Of a stretch of 64,000 nt of DNA, positions 10,139 to 21,689 are shown piece by piece (positions within the stretch are counted from its first letter, which is position 1; each line of letters starts with the position of its first letter). The stretch covers positions 15,802,520 to 15,866,519 of the forward strand of contig NC_052615.1 of assembly GCF_016545825.1 (NCBI RefSeq), given 5' to 3'. The translations under genes and the position numbers were made by a program. This DNA is from Eucalyptus grandis. Its lineage: Eukaryota; Streptophyta; Magnoliopsida; Myrtales; Myrtaceae. The notes below the pieces were generated by a model. It made no database searches. It had not been told where the DNA came from and saw only the letters and a list, made by a program, of their open reading frames with translations.

Positions 10139-11946
10139 TTAAAAAAATCAAAAAAAGAAGTCAGCAACTTTACTACATCTCTCGTAGAATTTACCAATCA
10201 ATAATTTGCTGTAAATCTCATGTTGATGACCCTCGAGACTCAAATAGGAAACATCAGTTCAGAAGTGCATGTATGCATGTATAAATCATTCTCAGTCAAA
10301 CTCATGCTTGGTAGAGCTCAATTCCAAAAGTCTTTGCTCACGAAAATTCCAGTGCGCTCACTTTTCGGACAAGTTGCTTGCATTTACCTTATTGTTGTCG
10401 AATTCAAGTATTTTCATCGCGTCCTCGACCTTGGTTAGTGTCCCGTTTGATATCTCAATTATATGAATCATCCATTCATATGAGAAATGTTAGTTACAAG
10501 ATCTGTCATTCAATGCATATAAGGTTGAGCTTAAAAAATATCCTTATCCCAATCATTTGTTATGCTAATGGTCGACCCAAATGAACCGAATAACAATTCT
10601 GGACACCCAAAATAATGTCCAAGCTTTTAAATTCGGATCATAAAGAATGAGGATATATATATATATAGTTCTATTGTGGACGTGCTACGTTCCTTATCCA
10701 ATTTTAGTTCACGCAGTTTATTCTAACACATTTTATTTTTGAACTAAGATTCAGTCCCAATCCTTAGACTGTCTATCTTAAAATCATTTCCAGTTTCCAA
10801 TGCATTTTTTCGTGCATATCTTAACCCGTACTAACTAATATGTTCTCAAAAAGCATGATCAAGATAATTCACAAAACCTAGGACGAACAAACAAAAGTAG
10901 CAATACATCGCTACTTATAATGTGTCGTGCACAGAACCCAAGTTACCATTTTCAGAGGCGGTAAACATATCTAAAATAGGTTGAAATCGGCTCTTGCATT
11001 GGTAAAATGATGCAAAATACAGTAAATATATCATAGAAAAGTCCATAATTTGCATTTATTTGCCTCGTAATACATCGAATATGGATGAAACGTAGGTGGG
11101 AACAACTGAATCTGTGTGTAAAGTATATCCTAGTAATAATGAATTCACATAATATCTAAATTTCAAATTCTATTTAGACGGATTAATGCAAAAGAAAGAG
11201 CTAATTAATGGGCTGTATCCGTAATGTTAAATATGTGGATGTATACGATGTAGGTTACTATGAGCCAACATGTGTTATAAATTATGCTATTGCTGTGATG
11301 GTTTTTAGTACAATTTGGGGCATGATTCATATATTAAAGGGTATAGTATGCACTTGTCCGACAAGTCCTCAATCCCTTAACGAGGGAAAGGCTAAGGAAA
11401 AGAGCCTGAATTTTTATCTTGTGTTTTTTCCGAGTAACATATGTACGATGTGTTGCCAATTTACCGCCTTTTATGCAAATGAAAGAAAGACCTCCGACAA
11501 TAGCAACAAACGGTTAGGCAAAATACTTTCTCCAAATAATAGTAATTCTAAAAAGAAAACATGATATCGACGGAATATACGTGCAAGTTGTCGCAAGTAC
11601 TTACATCAACGACATCAGGGCTCCCCCTGGCTCTCTTGGAACTGCTGCCCCGTAGCTCCCTAAAAGCTCGAAGAGAAAGAAAAAGGCTGGAAAAAGTTAA
11701 TAATTCTCCTGAGCTTTGTTAGAAAATTGACTAGCGTATGCTAAATCAGATGTATAGTTGACACTAATCAAGACGCACACGTATACATAAACACACCTCC
11801 TGAATGGCCATCACTTTTGCATTGCGTGCCTTTTTGAAGGATCGGAACCAAGAGAAGGAAACAAAATTTCGAAAAAAAAAAAACTGAAAGAGGAAGAAGA
11901 AGCACAAGCTCTCTCTGCCATTTTTCCGCAATCAGTTTCGACACTA

Positions 11947-11973
<27 letters not shown>
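11947..11973. repeat. (CT)n microsatellite in M1 5' leader
   Basis: Uninterrupted CT run just upstream of the M1 ATG. A (GA)n tract occupies the same place in M2, and shorter ones in M3 and M4. Confidence 0.95.
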
Positions 11974-11978
<5 letters not shown>

Positions 11979-12039
11979 TGATAAGCCGTATTGGGTCGTT
12001 CCGTATTTATAAAGAAGAAGTTCATCTGTCAAGGTCGTG

Positions 12040-12770
12040 CCCAGTCAAAATTCAATGTCTTTGGTCTTAATGTCTCCATAGTCCTGTCATAAAGTAGGTA
12101 GTGAAGGTGGATTCCTTCTTTTGAATAAAAATGTTGAGTATATGTGAATTTGTCAAGCATGGATAGTTCCTTCTTAGAGTACTATCGCTTAGATCTTGTC
12201 TCGATAGACTATTATATTTCCACTTATCCGAACGCTCAGTGACTTGTACTTTCGGAAGATAGTATTGAAGGTGTCTGTGGAAATGCCAATTTAGTGTGTT
12301 TATCCCTTCAATTCTATGACGAGGGATGTTCTTTTGTCTTTCCTTCACTTTTTTTTGTCCAAGATGCTGATTATGGCATCACTCTTTAATTACTTTTTTA
12401 GAATGAGTAACCATTCTCGCGTGAAATATTTATGATTTAAAATTTGTTATTTCCATTTTTTTTGGCAACCTTTTATTTAAGTTGTTTTATTTTGATGATG
12501 CAAAAACTTAAAATTTACACTTTATATATGAGTATTACCTTAAACAGGGATTTCAATAACATCTCGATATCTTATATTCTAGAAAAAAAAAAAGTGATGA
12601 TAATAGAGTGAATAATTTTCAAAAGTAATATCTAAACATCGAAAAGCTTTTTCCCACTTACTTTTATGCACACTGTCAGGCAATTGAAAACCAGTCATTT
12701 TTTTTAAATGACTCACGGAATATATTTCTTCCCATCAAAGTCAATAGATAATTGGATCAAAAAAAAAAAA

Positions 12771-12801
<31 letters not shown>

Positions 12802-13170
12802 GTCGATAGGATAGTGTTTTATAAAGAAGTGGCGGCAGCCATTTTTTTAAAACTGTTTTGTTTTTTAAATAAATTTTAGCTTTTCTTTTCTAGTTTTTAA
12901 ATTTAATTTAAATAAAAAACAATTTAAAAAAGCCACGTGGAAATAAAAATTCATTTTAAATGTCACGTCCACGCCACGTCAGCATTTTCCATTAAAAGTG
13001 TTGGCGGTATTAACTTTAAGACTCGATTGAAACAATTTGACAAATTTTATAACTTAATTGCACTTTTTACAAGTTTTAGAACTCAATTACATTTTCGTTA
13101 CAAATTTTAAGACTTCTATTACACTTATCCCATTATATTTGTATAGTCAACGGCATACCTAAACATTTCC
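12040..13170. other. Upstream region of M1 and AT-rich spacer
   Basis: 12,040-12,430 is the M-gene upstream segment also present at 14,030-14,200, 27,120-27,260, 41,060-41,240, about 32,640 and 52,490. From 12,440 to 13,170 it is AT-rich, with an A/AAAAC run at 12,759-12,800 and repeated phrases such as TTAATTGCACTTTTTAC and AACTCAATTAC typical of decayed plant repeats. No gene seen. Confidence 0.5.
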
Positions 13171-13174
13171 GCAT

Positions 13175-13884
13175 GATGCAACATCACTACTCGACAAGGA
13201 TCGTTTTGAGATTTTGTTTCCTAGACTATTGCTGTGATGGTTTTTTGTACGATTTGGGGCATGGTCCATATATCTAAAGGGTATATAGTATGCACTTGTC
13301 CATGTTTAAGACTAGTCCTCATTCCCTTAACGTGGGAAAGACTAAGGAAAAGAGCCTGAATTTTTATGTTTGGTTTTCTCGGAGTAACATATGCATTGAT
13401 GTATTACCAATTTACCACCTTTTATTCAAACGAAGGACCTCATTGCAACAAATGGTTAGTCAAAATACATTCTCCAAATAATAGTAATTCTGAAACAAAA
13501 ACATGATATCGACGCAAGATACGCGCAAGTTGTCACAAGTACTTACATCAACGACATCCGGGACTCCCCCCGGGTTTCCTGGAACTGCTGGGCCCACTAA
13601 AAGTTCGAAGAGAGAGAAAGAGCCGGAAAGGTTAATAATTCTCCTGATCTTTGTTAGAGAATTGACTTTCGTATGCTAAATCAGATGTGTAAATGAACAC
13701 TAATCAAGACACACACGTATACATAAACATACCTGCTGTATTGCCACCATAACTGCATGAGTTGCCTTTTTGAAGGATCAGAACCGAGAGAAGAAAACAA
13801 AATTTCGAAAACAGATCATAAAAACTGAAAGAGGAAGAAGAAGCACAAGCTCTCTGCCATTTTTCTGCAATCAGTTTTGATACT

Positions 13885-13948
<64 letters not shown>

Positions 13949-13996
13949 CTCGTCTGATAAGCTGTTTCCGCCCATTTGGGTCGTTCCCTATTTATA
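13175..13996 (-). pseudogene. Gene M copy 2: 3'-truncated
   Basis: TATA box TATAAATA on the minus strand at 13,996-13,989, a long (GA)n leader, and ATG at 13,860. Exon 1 (13,860-13,733) carries the frame SFYDLFSKFCFLLSVLILQ and then KGNSCSYGGNTAG, ending at a good donor (CAG, then gtatg). Exon 2 (13,596-13,547) joins in phase to give VGPAVPGNPGGVPDVVD before gtaagt. Relative to M1, two bases are missing after the ATG, so the ATG and the signal-like frame are out of register. The paralogy stops near 13,175, so exons 3 and 4 are absent. Confidence 0.5.
13891..13943. repeat. (CT)n microsatellite in M2 5' leader
   Basis: A run of about 26 uninterrupted CT units immediately upstream of the M2 ATG region, about twice the length of the M1 tract. 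Confidence 0.95.
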
Positions 13997-14199
13997 CAGA
14001 AGTGGTTCTTCAGTCAAGGTCGTGCCCGCTTAAAATTCAAAGTCTTTGATCTTGAAGTTTCCAGAGTCCTGGCAATGAGTAGGGAGTGAAGATGATTTCT
14101 TCTTTGATAAAAATGTTGAAAACATGTGAATTGGTCGAGCATGAATAGTTCATTCATCAAGTACCACCGCTCATACCTTGTCTTGATAGACTAAGGGTG

Positions 14200-14815
14200 T
14201 CAATGGGTCAAGTCGGGTTTCTTTACTACCCAACCCGACCTGAATCATAAGGGTCGTGTGTTCTCTTTGACCCAATCTAACCCGAAATGTATAAGACCTG
14301 TAACGAAAACCCGAGTCATGTTGGGTTTGGAAAAGATGAAGATTTACATGAAATGTGATATAATTTAATTAATAATTATACCAACCAACATATTTTAGTT
14401 TTACTCAACTTTAAATAAATAAAAAAAAATCACGCCTGTGCAACGCGTGAGTATGCTACCAGTTTAATTGGAAATCAAATGATAGTAGATCATCATGTGA
14501 TCGATTTTCAATAGAAAAGACAATGCCGGATCTCTTCGTGTTCCATTTAATAGTCTTATCATATTATATTCAATTAGCAAGATATACTCATTGGTGTACA
14601 TACCTAAACTTTCTCATTTTAGCTATTTATTCTTAAATTAAATATATTTTTCCCTTCATATTCATTGTTAATATCTATGATCATCAATGAAACAAAAATT
14701 CAATTATACAGCCAAAAAAAAAAAAAAGTCAAGATTATCTTAAGGAACTTTCTCATGTAGAAAAAAGAGAATGGCATCTTAACTTTGCTACTATCTTATT
14801 AAGAGGTATGAAAAG
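14200..14815. repeat. Spacer repeat upstream of M units (copy 1)
   Basis: Non-coding segment starting near GGGTGTCAATGGGTCAAG. It recurs at 33,533-34,085 and 52,625-53,181, with its end continuing after the Sirevirus at 62,704-62,770. It is the target into which both copia-2 and the Sirevirus inserted. No gene seen. Confidence 0.75.
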
Positions 14816-15269
14816 TGTTGGGATTGTCGGATTCCCAAAAAACGGATTCGACACTAAATCGAACCCCTAAAACGAATGCGGAAGACGAGCCCGGGAAAAA
14901 CATGTATCACCGATCCTAAAGCACACCACGGAATCGAGCGTACCTTGTTAGCCACAGATTAAACACCGACGCCAATAAGAGGAAGAGAAAAACGATCATG
15001 TTCGATCCGATGACGTCGATTGGCCTTGAAGGGAAGACGGCGTTGCCTTTAGTGCTTGTTTTTCTTTTGGAGGGAGAGAGGGAGAGGAAACGTACGCACA
15101 AAATGCCAAAAGGTGTCTTCATCTCTCTCTTTCCTCCCTTATATACGTTCCCTAAAAAATGGAAACGTACCCCTTCATCGTATCCCTCCATCCATGGGCC
15201 CTAATCTTGTGGGCCGGGCTTTTAGGCCCAACATAGGCGGACGGGCCTTAAGCCCATCACATAAAATCA
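14816..15269 (-). repeat. copia-2 3' LTR
   Basis: 454 bp, TGTTGGGATT...AAAATCA on the plus strand, homologous over its length to the copia-1 LTR. The outer neighbour is AAAAG. The inner side is followed by the polypurine tract. Confidence 0.88.
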
Positions 15270-15284
15270 TAATCTCCCACTCGC
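15270..15284 (-). other. copia-2 polypurine tract
   Basis: The minus strand reads GCGAGTGGGAGATTA immediately before the 3' LTR. This matches the usual copia GTGGGAGATT primer for plus-strand DNA. Confidence 0.8.
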
Positions 15285-16353
15285 ACATGGTGGGCCGAAC
15301 ATGATTCTCTTTACCTCTCTTCAACATTCATACTGGTGAATAATCCGTGCGACCAGCATACTTTGAGAACTTGTTGCTATACATATGTTAGGAATATATA
15401 GCAGCTCATAATGGGCATCACACTCTGAGTAGATTTAGTATGCAGTATCCTAGATCGATTAATCACATTTATTTCTCTCTTGATCTCTTTTAAACAATGA
15501 TATATATATTGTATTCACAATTATGATTATCTCAAAGACAGTCATAATTGATCGACCAGTGAACACAAAACTTATAATGTGATTCTCCATATTCGATCTT
15601 CCTCTTTCCTTCAAACTCTCAATTTCAGTTTAGCTTGCTTTTCTAGAAATATCCCATTAAATCGAATCAACTCATGATCATTGGTAACATCCTAAGATAG
15701 CAAACACTAAATAGAAATCTTGAGAATAAGTAAAAGTCACGAGGGCACTTAAAAAATTGAGGAACTCTTTCCTCAAGAGTCTCACACGGCATAAAAATTG
15801 AGATCAAACTTTTGCCACTCTTATTGGTCGTCTCATGCATACGTAGTATGAAATACGTATTACGGTATTAACTCATTTCCCATGGGGCGTATGTCTTTTC
15901 CTTCAATACCGTACAGATGATAGTTCAGGCATACCCAATGTCTAACTTAAGTTCACGTATCTACTCATTCACAAAAAATTCATCATAACTCACATCTGGC
16001 ATCATAGACAGATAAAGTAAAATATGTGGGTTATTTTACTTTCGGACATAGTAAATATTATGTCATCATCTTAACACTTAGTTAAGGCAACATATATATT
16101 TTAAGCTTGAGCTCTCAATTATCACTTAGATAACAAGCTTAAAACAGTCTCATCTCTATTTATCACACAGTAAATAGAGGCGATTACCCGTGTGAGTAGG
16201 CTAATCTTTTATCTGTCCGACACACTTTCTCAACTTAAAGTAATGCACTAAGCATTAAGATGCATAAAGATCAAACAAAGATTCATAGGCATTAATAATG
16301 AAAAACACAAGTTCATAAATGTGAACAACTCAGGGAAATTACAATCCAGTACA
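15285..16353 (-). other. copia-2 3' untranslated region
   Basis: About 1.07 kb between the pol stop and the polypurine tract. AT-rich, no coding frame seen in either strand. This is long for a copia 3' UTR. Confidence 0.6.
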
Positions 16354-17652
16354 TCAGACTCTACGCAATCCTAGAGATTTTACATGACCACAAAACACAT
16401 CTCTAGGCATTGGCTTTGTCATAGGATCTGCAACCATTCTATGCGTGGATATGTACTGTAAGTTCATATCCTTTCGTGCAACCATATATTTGACAAAGTT
16501 ATACTTGGTATCTATATGTTTGGTCTCGCCATGATATTTTGGATCTTTGGTGTACGCTATAGCTGCTTGGCTATCATTGTTAACCAATAATGGATTTGCA
16601 GCTTTCTCAATAACACATAAATGATCCAAAAATCTCTTAAGCCAAACTCCTTCTTGTACCGCTGCTGATAATGCCACGAACTCAATTTTCATCGTGGACA
16701 AGGCTATACACGTTTGCTTCTTACTGCTCCATGATATGGCGCCATTGTTCAGTAAGAAAGCAAATCTAGAGGTAGATTTCCTTTCATCCAAATCTCCTCC
16801 CCAATCAGCATCTAAATAGCCTTCAAGTCGCAGATCATTTCCTTGGTAATTCAACTTGTAATCAGCAGTTCCCTTCAAATACCTCAGTATTCTCTTAATG
16901 GCTTTCCAATGTGCTGGACCTGGATTGGATTGGTATCTACTCACCATTCCAACTGCAAAACATATGTCAGGTCTTGTACACATCATAGCATACATCAAGC
17001 TCTCAACAGCACTAGCATAAGGAACATATTTTATTTGTTCCTTCTCTTGTGGAGTCATTGGACACAATCTATGGCTCAATCCTTCACCTTTTGCAATAGG
17101 AGTGTCTATGGGTTTACAATCTTGCATACGAAATTGTTCAAGAACCTTGTTTATATATGTTTCTTGCGAAAGAGATAACAATCTCTTCAAACGATCTCTT
17201 GAAATCTTAACTCCAAGAATGTATGCAGCCTCACCCATATCCTTCATCTCAAAGTTGGAAGACAACCAACTCTTGACAGTATTGACAAGCTCCATATAGC
17301 TTCCGGCAATTAGTATATCATCAACATATAATGATATGATCACAAATTGATCATTGGATCTTTTGATATATACACAATAATCCTCATCAATCATTGTAAA
17401 ATCATATGACATTATGGCATTATGAAAACGTATATACCATTGTCTCGATTACTACTTAAGGCCGTATATCGATATCAAAAGTCGACATACCTTTTCTGCT
17501 TGGCCTTTCACTATGAAACCAGCAGGTTGTTCTATATATATTTCTTTCTCTAATTCTCCATTGAGGAAAGCAGTCTTTACATCCATTTGATGTAACTCAA
17601 GATCCATACTAGCCACTATTGCCAGAATAATGCGAATCGAGGTAAATCTCAC
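16354..17652 (-). pseudogene. copia-2 reverse transcriptase/RNase H
   Basis: C-terminal pol. A 352-codon open stretch (17,412-16,354) contains the RT active site SLYVDDILIAG, then RNase H with DADWGGD, the acidic position in TMKIEFVAL, the Asp in VNNDSQAAIAYT and the HIDTKYNF block, and ends at a natural stop. Upstream, 17,652-17,452 carries the RT N-terminal block MDVKTAFLNGELEKEIY. A stop at about 17,455 (TAG for the expected Gln) separates the two halves, and other breaks precede them. Best preserved domain of this family in the window, but not functional as read. Confidence 0.9.
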
Positions 17653-17751
17653 TATAGGAGAAAATGTATCTTCATAATCAATTCATTCCTGTTGATTATA
17701 CCCATTCGCCACAAGGCAAGCCTTATGCCTTTCTATCGAGCCATCAGCCTT

Positions 17752-18231
17752 TCACTTTATTTTGAGAACCCACTTGTTCCCAATAGCTTTGCCTCCTTTT
17801 GGAAGATCAACCAGTTCCCAGACTTGGTTTAATTTCATTGACTCAATTTCCTCTTCCATTACATGAATCCATTTCTCCTTACTAGGGCAATTCAGAGCCT
17901 CATTAATATTTCTTGGCTCATCCTCATCTTGCGGAGCAATCATAAAAGTTTCTCCTTCAATGTCAAAACGTCGACGATGAATACTTTGGCGACTTGTTCG
18001 TTGTATGGGAGATTGTACAATTTACACATCATTCCCCATTATGCTCCCACTTGGATTAGATAATGATGACATCGTCTCAGCATATGGTTGCAATTGAGAA
18101 TGAGTTGAATTCAATTCATCACTTCTCATATTACTCCCACTTGGATGAACTCCACTAATATCATTATCTTGATCCAAGGTTTCAAATAGGGAGTAATCTT
18201 CCCCTATTTCGCCCATTCTTAGGAAATTCAT
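17752..18231 (-). pseudogene. copia-2 integrase-RT linker
   Basis: Two broken frames. 18,231-18,022 is a polar Ser/Asn-rich linker (MGEIGEDYSLFETLDQDND at its start). 17,943-17,752 carries WELVDLPKGGKAIGNKWV, the conserved block just before the RT fingers. Homologous to 1,285-1,680 of copia-1. Confidence 0.8.
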
Positions 18232-19348
18232 CCTCTAAGAATGTGACATCTCGTGATTCAAATTCAGTTATACTCTCACTTTCCTGCTCACCTATGAACA
18301 CATACATTTTCGAGTGTTCCGAGTATCTTATGAAAATACTCTTCTTTCCTCTGGGACCCAATTTCCCAAACTTGTGAGAGGACTCATGAGTATAGGCAGC
18401 ACAACCCCATGGCTTAAGAAAACTTAAGTCTGGTTTTCTACCTGTCCATAACTTATATGGAGTGGAAGTAACTGATTTGGAAGGCACCCGGTTAAGTATA
18501 TAGACAGCAGTTAACAACACATCACTCCAAAAAGTGATAGGTAAGTTAGCATGCGCCATCATGGACCTAACCATTTCCAGTAGGGTTCTGTTTCTTCTCT
18601 CCGCAACACCATTTTGTTGAGGAGTATATGGAATAGACAACTGTCTTTCTATTCCTTTTTCATCACATAATTTTCTGAACTCATCAGATAAATATTATCG
18701 ACATCGATCGTATCTCAATGCTTTTATTTTCTTGTCTAATTGATTTTCTACCATGTTCATAAACCTTTTGAAACAACTTAATGCTTCAGATTTATGAGAA
18801 ATCAAATAAACATATCCGTATCGAGTATAATCATCTATAAAAGTGATGAAATAAACAGCCCCATGCCTTCCTCTCACATTCATTGGACCACAAACATCAG
18901 AATGGATTAAATGCAGAAGAAATTCAGCTCTTTTACCTTTTCCAAATGGTTTCCTTGTCGTTTTCCCTTCTAGGCAATGCTTACATACGGGCAAATCGAC
19001 TTTTTCAATATTGCCCAACAAGCCCTCTTTGGCTAATCTATTCATACGTTGTTGGCCAATATGACCAAGTCTTGCATGCCACACATTCACATCATTATCA
19101 TATGAATTAGGAGACGTGAGAAGGGAATAACAAACATTTGCATTAACATAGTCAATATCTAATACAATGAAACCATCCAGAAAATAACCACAACCATAGT
19201 AATTTGTATGCAAAAACAAATCCACACCTCTATTATGAAAGTTCATATTAAAACCTAATTTAACCAACACTAAAACAGACACTAAATTTCGACGACTCTC
19301 CGGAGCATACAATACATAATGTAGGAATAAAGTGCGTCCACCACGCAT
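18182..19348 (-). pseudogene. copia-2 integrase
   Basis: Minus strand. 19,348-18,695 includes the zinc-binding HHCC region (WHARLGHIGQQRMNRL ... VCKHCLEGK) and the first catalytic Asp (LIHSDVCGPMN). A stop just after KALRYDRCR interrupts the core near the second Asp. 18,640-18,182 resumes with YTPQQNGVAERRNRTLLEM, which holds the catalytic Glu, and the downstream KPWGCAAY block. The disrupted core means integration activity is lost. Confidence 0.88.
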
Positions 19349-19374
19349 GTTCGGTTAAGGTGTGCCAATTCCTT

Positions 19375-20430
19375 TCACTTCAGCTCGGAGTTGTTTCCCA
19401 CATATATCCACTTAGTTCTAGTTGGTACTCGTCGGAATTCCACGAAGGATTCTCTATCCTTCGCTACATGGTCTGTCGCTCCTGAATCTACAGTCCACAA
19501 AGGATTAAACTCAGTCAAGAAAACAGAACTCGACACAAAAGCAAAGTTCTGAAAAGTACAAGGGGTGTATACTTTATTTGACTCACGACAGTCGCGAGCA
19601 TAGTGACCCTTCTTGTCACAGTTGTAGCATTTCACCCTTGTAAGCTTCTTCATGCGAGGACGCTTTCCTCTTTCATGTTAGTTAAACTTGGGTTTCTTCC
19701 CTAAAGAACCTGCTTCCTTGCCCTTTCCTTTATCAAACCAGTTAGGACGTTTGCGCTTGGAGCTCGAAGCTCCATGTGAGCTAGAACCAGCATGATAGAG
19801 TTCAGCTTCCGGCTTAGCCGCCAAGAGGCGGTCCTCTTCCAGCTCAAGATGACGCACTACATCCTCAAAGGTTTTGACATTTTCATTATGGGTTAGGTGC
19901 ACCTTCATATGCTCCCAACTCTGAGACAAGGAACGAATTACTATTTACACTTGCTGCTTATCAGTGAGGACATGGCCAGCATCTTTCAGCTCATTAATCA
20001 TGTTTGACATCTTTATAAGATGTTGCTTCATGGTCTAACCATGAGGCTTCTTATAAGAGTCAAACCTAATAGTGAGCTCCCTCAGTCTAGTCACCGAAGT
20101 ATGACCAAATCTCGCTTCCAATGCTTCCCACATTTCCTTGGCATTGTCAAAATGCCTAAACTCTCGCATGACGTCATTTTCCATGCTGCTCAGCAACGTG
20201 ATGTGAGCAAGAGAGTTCTTTATTTTCCATGCAGCAAAAGCTTCCTTATCTCTTTTGTGCTGTGCAGTGTTTCATTCTTCAGGTTCTATCATGGTTAGGT
20301 TAAGAGCTTCTAGCGCCTCTTGCTCTTCCAGCACATATTGGATTTTCATGTGCCATATTTCATAGTTATCGCCATTGAGCTTTTCACCTTTGTTCAGCTC
20401 GGCAACTATGCTCTTTGTGGCTGAAGCCAT
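19375..20430 (-). pseudogene. copia-2 gag and protease
   Basis: The gag start is the ATG at 20,430 (MASATKSIVAEL). The gag capsid-like region follows with in-frame stops, for example near 20,280 and 20,035. 19,929-19,678 is the basic C-terminal gag part. 19,653-19,375 has the CCHC knuckle CYNCDKKGHYARDC and the protease motif TVDSGATDHV with the catalytic DSG intact. Gag would form the particle and protease would cut the polyprotein. Copia-1 retains only parts of this. Confidence 0.85.
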
Positions 20431-20879
20431 TGATCTGAACACATCATACATATATGCACGAATTATTAATGCCTATCATTTATGCATCCATTTTGCATAG
20501 ACCCATCATACTAATGAACAATTTCAAGTAAGGTTTCAGAATCAAAAGATCACTATGTTTCCAATCATCCTCCAAAAATCATAACTTAAAAATTATCATT
20601 AATATAATTGTCTTATGCAAAATAAATTCTATGAAGCTACAAAAACTTCTATGAACTACCCACAGCAACCAACAATAACAGAAAGCAAATAATATTTCAC
20701 ATCCAATAGAACAATAATGCTTTCACATAATACAACTAACATATCAGTTGCTACATCAACAACAATCGGGTAGTAAACATTACATAAGACGTTCACAAAG
20801 CACACTTAACAAAGACCAGCCAATACATCTAACACCAAGTCAGTACACGAACTGGGAAAGATCCTCTTTTGTTCAATTT

Positions 20880-21216
20880 CTTGATCTTTTCCCTTGTAAC
20901 AATCCAATAATAATCATCTATAAAATCCATCACAATTTTCCTATATGAGGCAACTTTGTTGACATCCCATATGCGATTCAACACTCCTTGTCATTCGGTG
21001 GAAGGGTGTTCATGAAAATCGCACCATCTCAGACTGTGGCATAGGACGACCATTCCATATGACCTTTTGAATTTTCCCGTTGACTTCAAGGACGTGATCA
21101 ATTGAGTCACCACTCTCCCATCGATGATCCGTCAGTTCAGCTATCAACTTAGAAAGTCTTTCCTTTTGTTCATCGGTAATTGCGCGAATAGGTGTGCGCA
21201 ACCTTAGGGGAGGCAT
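20880..21216 (-). pseudogene. copia-2 extra ORF upstream of gag, unrecognised
   Basis: ATG at 21,216, five bases inside an acceptor-like TTTGTTGCAG/GAAC boundary at 21,221. 68 codons are open to 21,010. The homologous frame then continues as MNTLPP... in a shifted frame, with further stops by about 20,900. It aligns residue-for-residue with the 3,950-4,313 segment of copia-1 at several blocks (TDE-K-RL--L--EL-D, IWNG, MNTLPP). No known domain recognised. Confidence 0.5.
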
Positions 21217-21689
21217 TGTTCCTGCAACAAATGCAGAACAAATAAGGGATCACATATAATCCACATAGACTTAATTGAAAAAGAAACACATTCTTTTCCT
21301 CCTTTTTTTTTTTTGGTCAACGGTCAACGGTCAACAGTCGTTGGTCATTTGAAAGATGTTGATATATTGATGCTCATATGAAACGATACGATCATAGGTA
21401 CGAGTATAAATTGTTAGCCAAAATGACACCCTCCGTTTGAATAATGGATCTCCTACAACAACAATGAACATTTTCGGCCGCCTGATTTAGGCAACAAACT
21501 CACACTAATAACATCTTGGAAAATCAAAGAAACAAGAACCTTAAAAAGAAGTTAACAACCCTGCTACATCTCTTGTAGAATTTAACAATCAAATACTTGC
21601 TGTGAATCTGATGTGATGACCATCGATTGAAAGCCAACAAGCGCAAGACCGAACTAAGAGGTATCGGTTCAGAAAGGTATGTATGTATT

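Larger units (their letters stand above)
9231..12011 (-). pseudogene. Gene M copy 1: unrecognised secreted-peptide-like gene, disrupted
   Basis: Multi-exon minus-strand gene, first of five copies. A TATA box (TATAAATA, 12,011-12,004) precedes a (GA)n leader and an ATG at 11,921. Exon 1 (11,921-11,797) has a frame encoding FSKFCFLLLVPILQKG, a hydrophobic signal-like stretch, but a T-run puts this frame out of register with the ATG. Exon 2 (11,659-11,605) ends in GAT before gtaagt. Exon 3 (10,429-10,388; VEDAMKILEFDNNK) ends before gtaaat. Exon 4 starts at 9,486 after a cag acceptor and has a stop after nine codons. Introns are phase 1, 0, 0, the same in other copies. I do not recognise the family. 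This is the most complete copy by exon content, but as read it is a pseudogene. A Mutator-like MITE sits just upstream of exon 4. Confidence 0.5.
14816..21343 (-). mobile_element. copia-2: Ty1/copia element, 5'-truncated
   Basis: Minus strand. The 3' LTR (14,816-15,269) follows a polypurine tract. Gag-pol spans 20,430-16,354 and the extra upstream ORF starts at 21,216. The leader stops abruptly at about 21,343, with no primer-binding site or 5' LTR. Beyond that point lies host DNA equivalent to 34,247 onward. The left flank equals 34,075-34,085, so about 0.16-0.17 kb of target is missing compared with the uninterrupted paralogue. The 5' loss and the target deletion are probably one event. Confidence 0.88.

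Noticed and set aside
16843..17178. 111-codon plus-strand ORF
   Set aside because: Antisense shadow of copia-2 RT; also present as a shadow in copia-1 at 487-720.
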